From Vombatus ursinus (Eukaryota > Chordata > Mammalia > Diprotodontia > Vombatidae): DNA of 64,000 nucleotides. A program made the position numbers and the translations under genes. Shown here one piece after another: positions 48,332-59,165 of this stretch. The stretch is from NCBI RefSeq assembly GCF_900497805.2, contig NW_020940358.1, forward strand, positions 28,783,146-28,847,145. The letters run 5' to 3'. Numbering within the stretch: the first letter of the stretch is position 1; each line of letters begins with the position of its first letter. The notes beneath the pieces were generated by a model. It searched no databases. It was not told where the DNA came from and saw only the letters and a list, made by a program, of their open reading frames with translations.

Positions 48332-51300
48332 TCATTCCTCCTTCTCATCTCCATGGGTGATGATGTAGCACAGAGACTTGTAGTCGATGTTTCCAGACAG
48401 GTCCATAGGCGTCAATGAAAACATTTGCTCCACCTGTGACAGGGAAGATTCTGGGGAGCGGACGCTGCGTACTGGGGTGGGTGCGGGGGTGAGTGAAGGA
48501 AGGGGGACGCTGTACCAGGTTCCAAGTCCAGCCCATCCTCTGCTACAGAGTCTGGTGCTCAGTTACAACGTTCATGCTTCCCAGCCTGGGGGACATTCAC
48601 TGTTTAAAGGGGGCTTGATTCAATTTATGTGTTTCTCTGTGACTTGGACAGAAACTTTGTAACTCAGTTTCCCCTTTCCCCATCTCTAGGTACTGAAAAG
48701 AGAAAAGATGGTCTGCTGCCACTATAGCAGGATTTGGGATGATGTACGCTTTTGGTTGCCAGTCCCCTAAACCTAGAACTATTTGGTTTATTTTCTGTTT
48801 TCCGACATGGCACCATGTGGGCAGGCCTCTACTGTCCCAAATGGGGGACCTAAAGTTAAGGATGCACTAGCCCCAGGAGGGATATAGAGACGGCTCCTAC
48901 TCACCTCAGCTGGAGAGAACTTGTCTGCCTGGGTCAGAAGGAGCTGCTTAAACCTGGGAAGGGGGGAGGGGGTTAGAAAAACATGACAGTTAGCAATGGT
49001 AAGCTACGATAGCCCCATTAAAAAGGAAGAGAATTGGGAAGAAAGTCTCACGGAATCACAGAACCAGAAGGGACCTGACAGATCATCTAGTCCATTTCCC
49101 CCATTTTGCAGATGAAGAAACTGAGGCCCAGAGAAGGCAAGTGACTGACTAGTCTGAGGCCACCTTGCTAGTAAGTGGCAGAATTGAATGAGGGACTCTG
49201 AGGAGAGAAGAGTCTGCCCAAGGGGTCAGTCATTGGATTTGAGGATCACAGGGCTGAGGAGAAGCAACCTCAAAAGTCACTGAATCATTGAGTCCAACCT
49301 TCTCATCTGTAAGATGAGGAAACTGAGTCTCAGAGGGGTTATGACTTGTCCAAGGTCACACATGCAGTGATTGAGGTGAGGTTTGAACCCAGGGCCTCTG
49401 ACTCCAGGTCCCATGCTCTTTCGACTGTATCACATTGCCTCTGAGTTATATAAGTAGGTAGGGTAGAATGTGATTTGAAGGACACTCAGAAGACCCTACC
49501 CCATGTTCTCTTCTAGGCCTGCTTGCTAAGATGTCTGAAATTCTGTCATTTCAACCCCAAAGCACTTCTTTAGAATAAGTCATTTAATGATATTAAAATG
49601 AATGTGCCCAGGGTTATACGAACCCATAATGAGCTAAAGGGACATTTATCAGAAGCTTTTTGAGGGCAGGAGGGGCAGCTAGGTGGCACAGTGGATAAAG
49701 CACTGGGCCTGGAGTAAGGAAGACTCATCTTCCTGAGTTCAAATCTGGCCCCAGACACTTACTATCTGTGTGATTCTGGGCAAGTCACTTAACCCTGTTT
49801 GCTTCAGTTTCCTCACCTGTAAAATGATCTGGAGAAGGAAATGGCAACCCACTCTACTCTCTCTGCCAAGAAAACCCCAAATGGGGTTACAAAGAGTTGG
49901 ACACAACTGAAACAACTGACGAACAAATCCTAGGGTAGAGCCTTAGGGGATTTATCATTTATCATTAGGTGCAGTTAAATTTGGATGGATAGGAGACTTG
50001 TTCCATTTGTCCCTCCAGAGGGGCAGAACCAGCAGTGATGGATGGAATTTTTAAAAAGGCAAATTTAGGCTTGAGGTCAGGGCAAAGTTCCTACTAGTTA
50101 GAACTGTCCAGAAGTGCCTTAGGAGTGATGGGGTTCCTTTCCTTGGAGGCCTTTAATCAGAGGCTGTGTGGCTGACCACTTTGTCAGTATGCTAGAGTGG
50201 GAATTCCTTTTGTGAAGGAGTTAGACTAGATGGTTGTCAATGTTTCTTCCAACTCTTGAATTCTGAGGAAAGCTTCTGTCTAGAGCATGGGCATTGCTCA
50301 TTGGTGGGGAGAGCAGGCCCGGGATCGGGGTTGGGTTCTGGGCACTGAGAACCTCTGGCCCTGCCCTGGGAGATCCAATATGGGCAGTGGGGAGTGAAAG
50401 GTGCTGCAGAAAAACATCCTCCCTGTACTTTTGCTGAGGGCAGGAGTGTTCCTGGAGCCTGCAGCTCTTTCTCCTAAGGCTTCAGCCTTCCTGTCCCACT
50501 TGGTCCCTGCTCTTTCCTGCTCATACTCACTCTTCTTTGTTGACAACCCCACTGCCGCTGGGATCAAACATGCGAAAGGCGCTGAGGATGGATTCTTCAG
50601 GGTCTGTTCCTAAGGAGCAGTAGACAGTATAAACTCTGACCTTGTAAAAACAACTCCCATACTCCCTCCCACATTCATAAAGAGATCATAGATCTGAGAT
50701 TTTGAACCAGAAGGGACATTTACTAAGAGATTTGAGACAATTTATCTCAAAATTCTTTGTCACTCCTCCACTCTCTCTTCACAGAATCATAGGAAGGGGT
50801 TTCCAGGGTCATTTAGCCTAACCCTCTAATTTTACAGATGAAGAAACTGAGTCCCAGAGACGCAAGGGACTTGCCCAGGATCACATAATTTGTAAGTGAG
50901 GCAGGATTTAAGCCCAGGTCTTTCTGACTCCAGCCCCATACTTTGTCTATAACCCCATTCCACCTCCATTATTAAATATCAGAGCTGGAAGGACCTTGGA
51001 GAACATTTGGTCTGAGCTCCTCATTTGACTGATGGGATGCTCAAAGAGATTATATGACTTGACCAAGGTCACATAGGTAGTCAGCAGTTGAGCTGGGAAC
51101 AGAACTTGGGCCTCCTGACTCCCAATTCAATGTTATCTGCTGTAAGTGGTGGTTTCTGAGGCAGACCCAACACCAACCAAGGGCAGTTCTAGGATGAACT
51201 CAGGATTCCAATTAGGTTCCATATTCCCAGGTCCTGCCCATGGCCCCAGAATACACTTGGCTATTGAAGGATGATTCATAGTTAGACCAAATTAGAGGTA

Positions 51301-54300
51301 TGGTCACTGGAGTGGGGAACTTGCGGCCTCGAGGCCACATGTGACCCTCTGGATCTTCAAGTGTGGCCACTTAGAGGACCACATGTGGCCTTGAGGCCAC
51401 AGGTTCCCTGCTCCTGGTGGATAGGATGCCGAAACTTGGAATCAAGGAGACCTGGTTTCAAATCCTATCTCAGATACCAGCTTTGTAGTTATCTATGCCT
51501 TATCTATGCCTCAGCTTCCTCCTTTAGAAAATGAAAAGGCTTTGTGTGATGGACCTCTTTGATAATCTGGTTGAAACCTATGGATTCTTTCTCAGGTTAT
51601 CAGTTTGTTGTCTACATCCATAATTGAAGAAAATGCTAAATTTCAGTTAGAGGTTATTGAAAACAAAGATGTAATTTTTTTCTTATCCAAGTTCATGAAC
51701 CCCCTGAAATCTATCCATGGATCCCAGGTTAAGACTGGATTAAATAATCTTTAAAGACCCTTGCAGTCTAAATCTATGATTTTATGACCCAACCTATGGG
51801 TGGGAGGAGGTAAGGTGGATTATGTTGCTCCAACATCTTGTGATCTAGGGCCCTGGGACTCAGAAAATGGTTGTGGAAGGTGTAATAATATGTTATGCAA
51901 TACTGGGAGTGTATAGAAGAAAGATTGAGTGACCCCTCCTCCCTTCCCCTAATCCTTACCATTGAGTTTCTCCCCAAAGAGTGTGAGAAAGACTGTGAAG
52001 TTGATTGGGCCCTTGCCTTCCTGTAGCATCTCATCCAACTCTTCTTCAGGAACGTTTGCTCTTCCTGGAGGAGGGCGTGGACAGAAGGTGAGAGAGGGAA
52101 TGATATTTACCCCTCCTCCAACCCTCAAACCTACAGGCATACCTAGCATTCCACTGCCCATGGTGATTGCAGAAAGGACATGCTTTGGAGGTGGGAGGTG
52201 GGGGGAAATGGGAAAGAATAGAAAGGAGCAAAAAAAAAAAAATGGAGTTATTAAACTGCTTATACCCTTTGACCCAGCAATACCACTACTAGACCTATTT
52301 CCAAAAACAGGAAATATGGAAAAAAGGAAAAGAACTTATATGTTCCAAAATGTTTATAGCAGCTTTTTTTGTGGTAGCAAAGAACTGGACATTGAGGGAT
52401 GCCCATCAATTGGAGAATGACTGAACAAGTTGTGGTAAGTGATAGTGATGCAATACTTGTTAGTGTTGTTGGTCCTTCCTTCTCTAAGAGGACCATGGCA
52501 TCAGAAAGTTGATGCCATGACATGCAAGTGAATTGGATTTAAGTGAGGGAGGGCCGTGCAAAGTCACCAGCCTCACTGTCTCCTCTGGAGCAATTTGGGT
52601 CCAGTGGCCACATATAGATCAGGACAACTGGAGGTGGCACCAGATGGAATACTACTGTGCTATAAGAAATTATGATCTCAATGATCTTAGAAAAATATGA
52701 AAATACTTGCACAAAATAATGAAGAGCAAAATGAACAGAACCAAGAGAACATTGTATACAGTAACAGCAATATTGTTTAAGAATGACTTTGAGCGAATAA
52801 GTTATTTTGACTATTGTAAGTACCCAAATTAAATATAAAAGGCATAAGAAAGATTCTACATCAAGACAAAGAACTGATAAATAGAAGTATATATAAAATA
52901 AATTTACATATATATACACCTATTTGTGTCTGATGGTAGTCATCTCTGAGGCAGGGATTGGGGGGTGGAGAGAAAAGAAAAGGAAAGGGAAGAAAAAAAA
53001 AGGAAATTTACATCATAACTCAGTTGTGTGTTTTTAAAAAATAACAAATTGTACATAGTGAATTTGGGGTTTCATGTGCAATCATCTTTTTATTGTACTA
53101 AGTTATGGAAATGCTTGTTTTATTCCATCAATTAAAAATTAAATTTAAATTAAAAAAAATAGGAGAGAGCTTTGGGAGAGGTCTGAGGAGGATGAGAAAG
53201 TCAGGGAGAGTGTGAGCTATGAGGGAAATGTAAAATTGTATAGTGGAGAGAAGGCAGAGCTCTGGAAAAGGAGGCGGAGATAATGGTAAAGGGTGAGCTT
53301 TGGCAGTGTACTGGGAGAAGAGGTGTGAGAAGAGGAGAGGGGAGGGGAGGTGTGAGAAGAGGGTAGGAGATAGATATGAGCTGAGAGTGAGGAGGGACAG
53401 CAGGGAGAAGAGGAAAGAGGAAGAAGAGCCAGTTTTATGAGACATGATTACATTCAGGTCCAGTCTGAGGCGGGCTTGGTATGGTAAAAGGAGCTCTGGA
53501 TTTGGAGTCTGCAATACCTGGCTTCAAATACTGCCTCAGATACTTACTAGCTGTATGAGCCTGGGCAAGTCACTTAACCTCATTCTGACTTAGTTTCCCC
53601 ATCTGTAAAATAAAGGTATTGGACTTGACAGCCACTAAAGTCCCTTTAGGCTCTAAATCCATGGAATCCACGATTCTTAACTTCTCCTTGTCAGTTACAG
53701 AAGATAAGGGAGTTGGTCTTTGGGGGAGGGGCAGGGAGGAGGTGAGGACTGTGGGAAGAACTGGTCTGTGGGTCCTGCCTCATTGAGAAAGTATTGGGCT
53801 GGAGTGTGCAAGCCTGCTAACTCACCCAGTTGGGAGTAGGTCTCCTTTAGGTCTGATTTGCTGATGATGCCATCTCGGTTTTGATCAATGCAACTGAATG
53901 CCTGTGAGACAGAGAGGTCCCAGTTTTCTGGGTCAGGAATAGAACTCACCGTGCCTCCAAGGAAGAGGGGCAGATCCTCCCTCCCCCGAGGGTCCAAGGG
54001 AGGATGGATGGGTGAGGGGATGGGCAGGTCACAGATTAAGTGGGACAAGCAGGAGCAAAGGAAGGGATGGAGTGGTTTGGGAGGACATCCAGGAATCCTT
54101 CACTCAGTTGATTCAAACTTTAGGGCTAGCATAAGGAAGAAGAGAGGAAGAAGTTCGGAAAGATCATAGGATTACAGCTCTATAATTGGAAGGAACCTCA
54201 GAGACCATCTAGCGTAACTCTCTCATTTTACAGATGAGGAAATTGAGGTCGGGAAGGTATGAAGTGACTTGTCCAAAGTCACACAAGCATTAAATATCAG

Positions 54301-55211
54301 AGGCAAGTTTTGAACCTATGTCTTCTAACTATAGAGTTAATACTTTTCACTGTGCCAGCCTCCCTCAGGGAGAAATAGAGAATATAGGAGAAACAGGAGG
54401 AAAAAGGAGAAATAGGAATACTAGAGGGCTCACCTCCTTAAACTCCTGGATCTGTGCTTGTTCAAACATGGAGAAGACATTCGAAGATCCCCGATGGGCT
54501 TGCTTGGCAGCCGCCACCTTCCCCCGAGTCCCTGACTTCCGGCTGGCCTGTAGAATATCTGTCTCAGAGGAATCTTCTGCCCCAGATCTTAGAACAGGGA
54601 AGCCCATAGTCCAAACTGCCCTCCCTTCTGTCCCACATCCCCCAGGGGCTGGGGGTGGAGGCGGCTCTGCAGCTGGGATCCCACTGATCCCAATCCCATT
54701 GATAGGGTTGTGAAATCTCAATTCCCTAGATCCCCCTCCTCAGCCCTTCATAGTTTTAAGGGATATTGCTAAGACTGTCCATTCTATTTTTCCTTCCTCA
54801 TCCCTGGAGATCATTTTTCTTGGGTTTAGGCCCAGGTGGCTTCTGGGAATATTTCCAATCATGACCACGCTTAAATTTCTCTGAGTCTCACATTCTTTAT
54901 ATGTAAAACAAAGGGACTATACTGGATGCTCTCTGAGGCCCTTTCCATTTGACCAGTCTCTCTTCTATGATCTTCATCTGCAGGGCATTTCATCTCCCAT
55001 GCTTGCTAGACAGCAAGAAGAAATGAGGTTTGAATCTCCCAACCTTTGGGAGGCACCTTTGTCCCTTAACCTTCTTGAAAGGCCTTTGCTTATAGTTTGA
55101 AGCTGGAGAACCTAAATTTCTCCCAAAGTGAAGGCGACTCTTTCGCTCTCCTCTCCAACCTGCATCCTCCTCTCATCCTCACCCCGCCTCCCCATCCTTC
55201 AGACTCACCAT
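48332..55211 (-). CDS. MYL7: MYL7, atrial myosin regulatory light chain (MLC-2a)
   Basis: Binds the neck of atrial cardiac myosin heavy chain in the sarcomere; its N-terminal serine phosphorylation tunes contraction. Coding exons in transcript order: 55209-55211 (the ATG alone), 54434-54547, 53826-53901, 51960-52064, 50531-50609, 48905-48953, 48332-48433. All are GT-AG and in frame: 528 nt, 175 aa, the same length as human. The protein starts [20 protein letters not shown] with the phosphorylatable pair at S22/S23 ([10 protein letters not shown]). EF-hand 1 has the metal loop [12 protein letters not shown] (45-56). The middle and C-terminal EF-hands are degenerate ([32 protein letters not shown]). 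The end is THGDEKEE. The N-terminal segment and [10 protein letters not shown] identify MYL7 over MYL2 and MYL9. Confidence 0.96.
49045..49440 (-). repeat. Two reverse MIR-type SINEs in MYL7 intron
   Basis: 49045-49200 (gaagaaactgaggcccagag) and 49240-49440 (gaggaaactgagtctcagag; ccaaggtcacacatgcagtg). Confidence 0.7.
49674..49927 (+). repeat. Marsupial CORE-SINE, nearly full length
   Basis: Head ggggcagctaggtggcacag, gagtaaggaagactcatctt, attctgggcaagtcacttaa, ctggagaaggaaatggcaac, and end ggttacaaagagttggacac. About 254 bp, antisense to MYL7. Confidence 0.9.
50000..50270 (+). repeat. CR1-like LINE 3' tail in MYL7 intron
   Basis: gtccctccagaggggcagaa, cttggaggcctttaatcaga, gttagactagatggttgtca, cttccaactcttgaattctg. 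This is the same 3' tail as at 6160-6285 and 59940-60190. Confidence 0.75.
50800..51150 (-). repeat. Reverse MIR-type SINE fragments in MYL7 intron
   Basis: Two pieces, 50800-50965 (ttttacagatgaagaaactg; cttgcccaggatcacataat) and 50970-51130 (accaaggtcacataggtagt). Confidence 0.65.
51305..51419. mobile_element. Small foldback (hAT-like MITE) in MYL7 intron
   Basis: Inverted repeats of about 38 bp. The left arm (51305-51343) begins cactggagtggggaacttg; the reverse complement of the right arm (51380-51419) begins caccaggagcagggaacct. Both arms then read ggcct, cgag or caag, and gccacatgtg. Element length is about 115 bp. The CAxxGG..GGGGAAC ends resemble hAT-type tips. An 8-bp target duplication is not clear. 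Confidence 0.6.
52225..53160 (+). repeat. L1 LINE 3' end, interrupted, in MYL7 intron
   Basis: L1 ORF2-end text (ctttgacccagcaataccac, atgcccatcaattggagaat, tgaacaagttgtggtaagtg) continues after an insertion with actactgtgctataagaaat and accaagagaacattgtatac, then an A-rich 3' end. It lies between MYL7 coding exons 3 and 4, antisense to the gene. Confidence 0.82.
52458..52642 (+). repeat. Unnamed marsupial repeat, short copy inserted in L1
   Basis: Shares tgttgttggtccttccttct, ttggatttaagtgagggagg and gtccagtggccacatataga with 44587-44780. It is bounded by an 11-bp target duplication with one mismatch (gatgcaatact at 52447-52457; gatggaatact at 52643-52653). Confidence 0.8.
53475..53680 (+). 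repeat. MIR/CORE-type SINE in MYL7 intron
   Basis: cttggtatggtaaaaggagc, ctagctgtatgagcctgggc, aagtcacttaacctcattct, tagtttccccatctgtaaaa. It ends about 145 bp from coding exon 3. Confidence 0.75.
54170..54360 (-). repeat. MIR-type SINE in MYL7 intron
   Basis: Reverse: ttttacagatgaggaaattg, tgacttgtccaaagtcacac, gttttgaacctatgtcttct. It sits about 75 bp from the donor of coding exon 2. Confidence 0.72.
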
Positions 55212-55310
55212 CTCCCAGCTGCTGGGATGTCTTGGCTGCTGCTGCCTGTTCTGTAATCCCTCATTTATGTATCCATCTTATCACCTGGAGGGCCAAATAA
55301 GGGAAGAAAC
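55212..55310 (-). promoter_or_regulatory. MYL7: MYL7 proximal promoter: CArG, GATA, TATA-like
   Basis: Reading the minus strand toward the ATG: a perfect CArG box, CCWWWWWWGG, at 55293-55302 (palindromic class; ccaaataagg on the + strand); a GATAAG site at 55277-55282; and a TATA-like acataaat at 55262-55269. About 50 bp of 5' UTR and leader follow, including an E-box CAGCTG at 55216-55221. SRF, GATA4 and TATA use is typical of cardiac sarcomere genes. A start of transcription near 55235 is inferred from the TATA spacing. Confidence 0.7.
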
Positions 55311-55684
55311 AAAGGACAGTCCCAAACTTGGAAGTCCCTGACGAGCCAAGAGAGCAAGATAAGGACCCTGACAGATTCCAGACACATTCCTTCCTGCTTT
55401 TTCTCTGGGCTTCCCAAGGGGATGGATCCATTCAGCCACTTATTCTCTTTATTCACATAGCCCAGGTGGCACCAGGGTTAGGGTTTCAGCAGCAGCAGCA
55501 AGCATTGGTTAATTAAAAATCTGATTGCATACAGCATTGTAGCGGATGCTGAATAAAGATACCTTTTCTTCTTTCTTCCCCCACCCCCTTCTTTCCCTTC
55601 CTTATCCTAGCCTTAGTAGCACCTGAACCATTAATTTTAGGTCTAGTTTCCGGCTCTTGCACAGTTGGGCCGGGATTATCCCTT
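55311..55684. other. Upstream of MYL7, mostly unrecognised
   Basis: No exon or confident repeat. Further cardiac regulatory sites could lie here; an A/T-rich tctttattcacata at about 55446-55459 is a weak MEF2-like candidate only. Confidence 0.35.
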
Positions 55685-55689
55685 TATTA

Positions 55690-55965
55690 AGTTTCTTGTT
55701 GTTGTTCTGTCGTTTTTCAGTCGTGTCCGACTCTTCGTGACCCCATTTGGGGTTTTCTTGGCAAAGATACTGGAGTGGTTCTCTATTTTCCATTTCCTTC
55801 TCATTTTACAGCTCATTTTATGGATGGGGAACTTGAGGCAAACAGGGTTGAGTGACTTTCTCAGCATCACACAGCGAGCAAGTGTCTGAGGCCAGATTTG
55901 AGCTCAGGAAGATGACTCCAGGTCTGGCACTCTATCCACTGCACCACTTAGCCGCTGCCCCCAGG
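55690..55965 (-). repeat. Marsupial CORE-SINE
   Basis: Reverse: cagtcgtgtccgactcttcg, ggggttttcttggcaaagat, caggaagatgactccaggtc, and head ccacttagccgctgcccc, followed by a C-rich run at 55966-55980. Confidence 0.87.
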
Positions 55966-55980
55966 CCCCCCCCCCCCCGC

Positions 55981-56590
55981 CCAACCCTTACCCTCCCCAC
56001 CTTAGACTTAGAACAGTGAAAATGCCAGGGGCCAGAGACAGAGAGGAATTACAGGATGGGGCTCTCAGGTTTAGTCTAAATTGGATCTGGACACTAGTAT
56101 TCTCCTGGGAGTCCCTTAGTGGCCCAGGGTGGTTTGAGGGACTGACTTATGGGTTCCCTTTCAGTCTTGGGCTGGGCACCCTGGACCAAGCCCTCTGGTC
56201 CATTTAAGAACCACCAGGCTATGGAAGAAGAAGGTAAATGGACTCTGGGACCCAGGGGCCCAGGATGGGAGGGACTCCTGGACTCCTGCAGGGACTCGCA
56301 GGGCAGTTCTGCGACATTATTCCATCATGATGACCAGCATCCCTGGTTCCTGGAGGTAATGGAGCTGTGCAGGCTCTCCCTGACGTGGAGGAGTCAGAGT
56401 GTTGGGAAGCCCCGCAGACAGGCCCAGCAACCTGTGGGTCCCATGTGATGGTGCTGGAGAGGAATGGAAGGAATGGGAACCTGGAGCAGAAGAAGAATCC
56501 AGGGCCCCTGCCTCCTTTACATGGGACCAAGTGGCCCAAAGGAGATGGAATTGAGCAAAAGCAGTTTCTACACAGTTTTTCCATTTGACC
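55981..56590. other. Intergenic, nothing recognised
   Basis: GC-moderate unique-looking sequence with no splice-flanked coding frame that I recognise. Confidence 0.4.
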
Positions 56591-56724
56591 TTTTAACCAA
56601 TTTTAACCAATATTTTAACAATAAGCATTTGTTAAGGACCTATTATGTTCCAGGTTACACAAAGTAAAAAATAAAATAGTCCCTCTCTTCTAGGAGCTCA
56701 CATTTTATAGGGGGAAGAGGGAAG

Positions 56725-57120
56725 GGAGGAGTAGCATATATTATTAGAACGTAAGCTCCTCAAGGGCAGGGTCTATTTTTGCTTTTCTTTGTATCCCCAC
56801 TTCTTAGCACAGTGTCTGCTATGTTGTTGTTCAATCATTCAGTTGTATCTGACTTTACATGTCCCCATGGACTTTCTCTGTGGAGTTTTCTTGGCAAAGA
56901 TGCTGGAGCGATTGGCCCTTTCCTCCTCCAGTGTGTTCCCATTTTACAGATGAGGAAACTAAGGTAAACAGGGTTAAGTGACTTGCCCAGGGTCACAAAA
57001 CTAGTCAGTATTTAAAACCAGCTTTGAATTCATATCTTCCTGACTGCAGGCTCAGTGCTCTATCCATTGTACCACCTAGTGTCTACTACATAGCAAATGT
57101 TTAATAAATGCTTATTTATT
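56725..57120 (+). repeat. L2 tail carrying a SINE insertion
   Basis: L2 3' end: gaacgtaagctcctcaaggg and cacttcttagcacagtgtct, continuing after the SINE with cacatagc-like ctactacatagcaaatgttt and aataaatgcttatttattga. Confidence 0.78.
56822..57078 (-). repeat. Marsupial CORE-SINE inside L2 tail
   Basis: 257-bp reverse copy (gttgttgttcaatcattcag, gagttttcttggcaaagatg, cagatgaggaaactaaggta) flanked by a 10-bp target duplication with one mismatch (gtgtctgcta at 56812-56821; gtgtctacta at 57079-57088). Confidence 0.9.
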
Positions 57121-57694
57121 GACTGGTTGTTATCTGTATAAGCAAAAATATATGCAGAGTAAATTTGTAGAAAATGGGGCATTAGCAGCTAGAGAGCTTA
57201 TGAAAGACCTCATGTAAAGGTTTTCAGGACTTCTCTAGGGTTGGGGAAGGGGAAAGGAGACCCCTTCTGTGTTTCTGGATGTGCTAGATGGTCCCTGACT
57301 TTGAGTGTGGCCAGGATAATGAAGTCTAGTGTGATTATTGCTGTTGTCCTATTGAGTGCTCTACCTCAAGAAGAATTGAGTCTAGGAAATGGGCAACTAC
57401 ATCTGAACTCCTGTTTTTAACTCTTGGAGCAACTGCTAACCTAGAGCAGAAAGACACTAGGCACTTAGGTGCCACTTCTCCCTAACACCTTAGTTTGGGG
57501 CTTTGCCCACAGGGTGGACATTCAGTGAGTGATTCTGACTTACTGATTGAGATCATTCAAGTCCTTTCCCATCTATAGCCAAGAATTACTCTGTGGTATC
57601 CTGGGTATACCACATCCCTCATTCCCCTTCCCTTATCAAGGACACAGAATTACAGAATTTTAGAGTTGGAAGGCGTTTCAACCCCATCTAATCC
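57121..57694. other. Intergenic, nothing firm
   Basis: A short reverse fragment at about 57645-57690 (acagaattttagagttggaa) resembles an old marsupial SINE. Otherwise unassigned. Confidence 0.4.
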
Positions 57695-58063
57695 AATTCA
57701 TAATAGAAATGCTAAAAAGGAGTTTGAGGCCTCAGGAAAAAAACCGAGGGAACTGTGGAGGGAGGCTAAGGATACCCAAAAGGGGTTGTTGGGGTTTTTT
57801 TTAATCCATATTGGTAGAAAAGGGGTTGGGATCAAAGAGAGGACCATTATTAGTGGTTGATGGGATGATGATAACTGAATAGAAAGAAGGCAGAGCTTTC
57901 AAATTGTATTTATTTCTGTTTTTTCTTCAAAGGAGAATAACAGGGAGTTGATGCCCAAGATAAGGAAACAGAGTGTAAGACAGTACCTAACTGCCCTTGA
58001 TGAATTCAAGCCATCTGGCCCTGATGAACTACACATCCTTTGGTACTGCAAAAATTGTCCATT

Positions 58064-58400
58064 GTGAGTTATTTGAGGGCAGGGACTGTTTTTACCTTTT
58101 TTTTTTATCATCCCTGGGCAGCTAGGTGGTGCAGCGGATAGACTGCCGAGGAAGACTCATCTTCATGAGTTCAAATCTCGCCTCAGACACTTACTAGCTG
58201 TGTGACCTTGGGCAAGTCACATAACCCTGTTTGCCTCAGTTTCCTCATCTGTAGAATGAGGTGGAGAAGGAAATGGCAAACCACTCCAGTATCTTTGCTA
58301 AAAAAATCCCAAATGGGGACACCAAGAGTCAGATACAACTGAAAATGACTGAACAATAGCACATAGTAGACATTTAATAAATGCTTCTTGATTTGACTTG
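58064..58400 (+). repeat. L2 tail plus CORE-SINE, inside CR1-like LINE
   Basis: L2 tail (tgagggcagggactgttttt) is split by a + strand SINE at about 58116-58359 (gggcagctaggtggtgcagc; tgtgaccttgggcaagtcac; gagaaggaaatggcaaacca) and resumes with cacatagtagacatttaata. Confidence 0.8.
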
Positions 58401-58735
58401 TGATTTTTGAGCCTAGTTGAATTATCATGGAAAATGGGAGAGGTACCATAAGACTGAAGAGGGGCAAATGTTGTTTCAATTTTCAAAAGAGGAAAGAAAG
58501 CTAGGTCTGCAAACTATAATTGAAGGAGCAACAAAGAGAGAGTTGGTAAGTATGTAGGAAGACGAACAGTGTCTACCAAAAGCCATCATGTATTTGATGA
58601 AGTACAGATCCTCCCAAAATCACCTCATTTCCTTTTTTGACATGATTATTAAACTAGCAGATGGGAGGGGATGCTGTGGGTATAGTTTTACCAGATTTTA
58701 GTGAAGCTTTTCATAAAGTATCTCATGTCATTTTT

Positions 58736-59165
58736 CTTTTAAAATTCAATTTTATTTTATTTTCAGTTCCAAATTCTCTCCCTCCCTTGTCCCCTAAGAA
58801 GGCAAGAAATACAAAACTCATTATAAATATGAAGTCACACAAAACAAATTTCCATATTAGCCATATTCCAGAAAAAAAAGAGAAGAAGAAAGAAAAAAAA
58901 TATGCTTCAATCTGCAGAGTCCACTACTTCTCTATCTGGAGGTAAGATAGCATTTTGTCATGAGTCCTTTGGAATTATTATTGGCTATTGTGTTGATCAA
59001 GGTTACTGAGTCTTTCACAATTGATCATCTTGACAATATTGCTGTTACTGTATAAGTTGTTCTGGTCTACTCACTTTACTTTGTATCAGTTCATCTAAGA
59101 CTTCCTAGGTTTTTCTGAAACCATTTCCATCATCATTTCTTACAGCACAATAGCATGTTATTCTC
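58736..59165 (-). repeat. L1 LINE 3' end inserted in CR1-like LINE
   Basis: Reverse L1 tail: attttattttcagttccaaa, cacttta-type text ctactcactttactttgtat, ctaagacttcctaggttttt, ttacagcacaatagcatgtt. CR1 sequence is continuous on either side. Confidence 0.8.
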
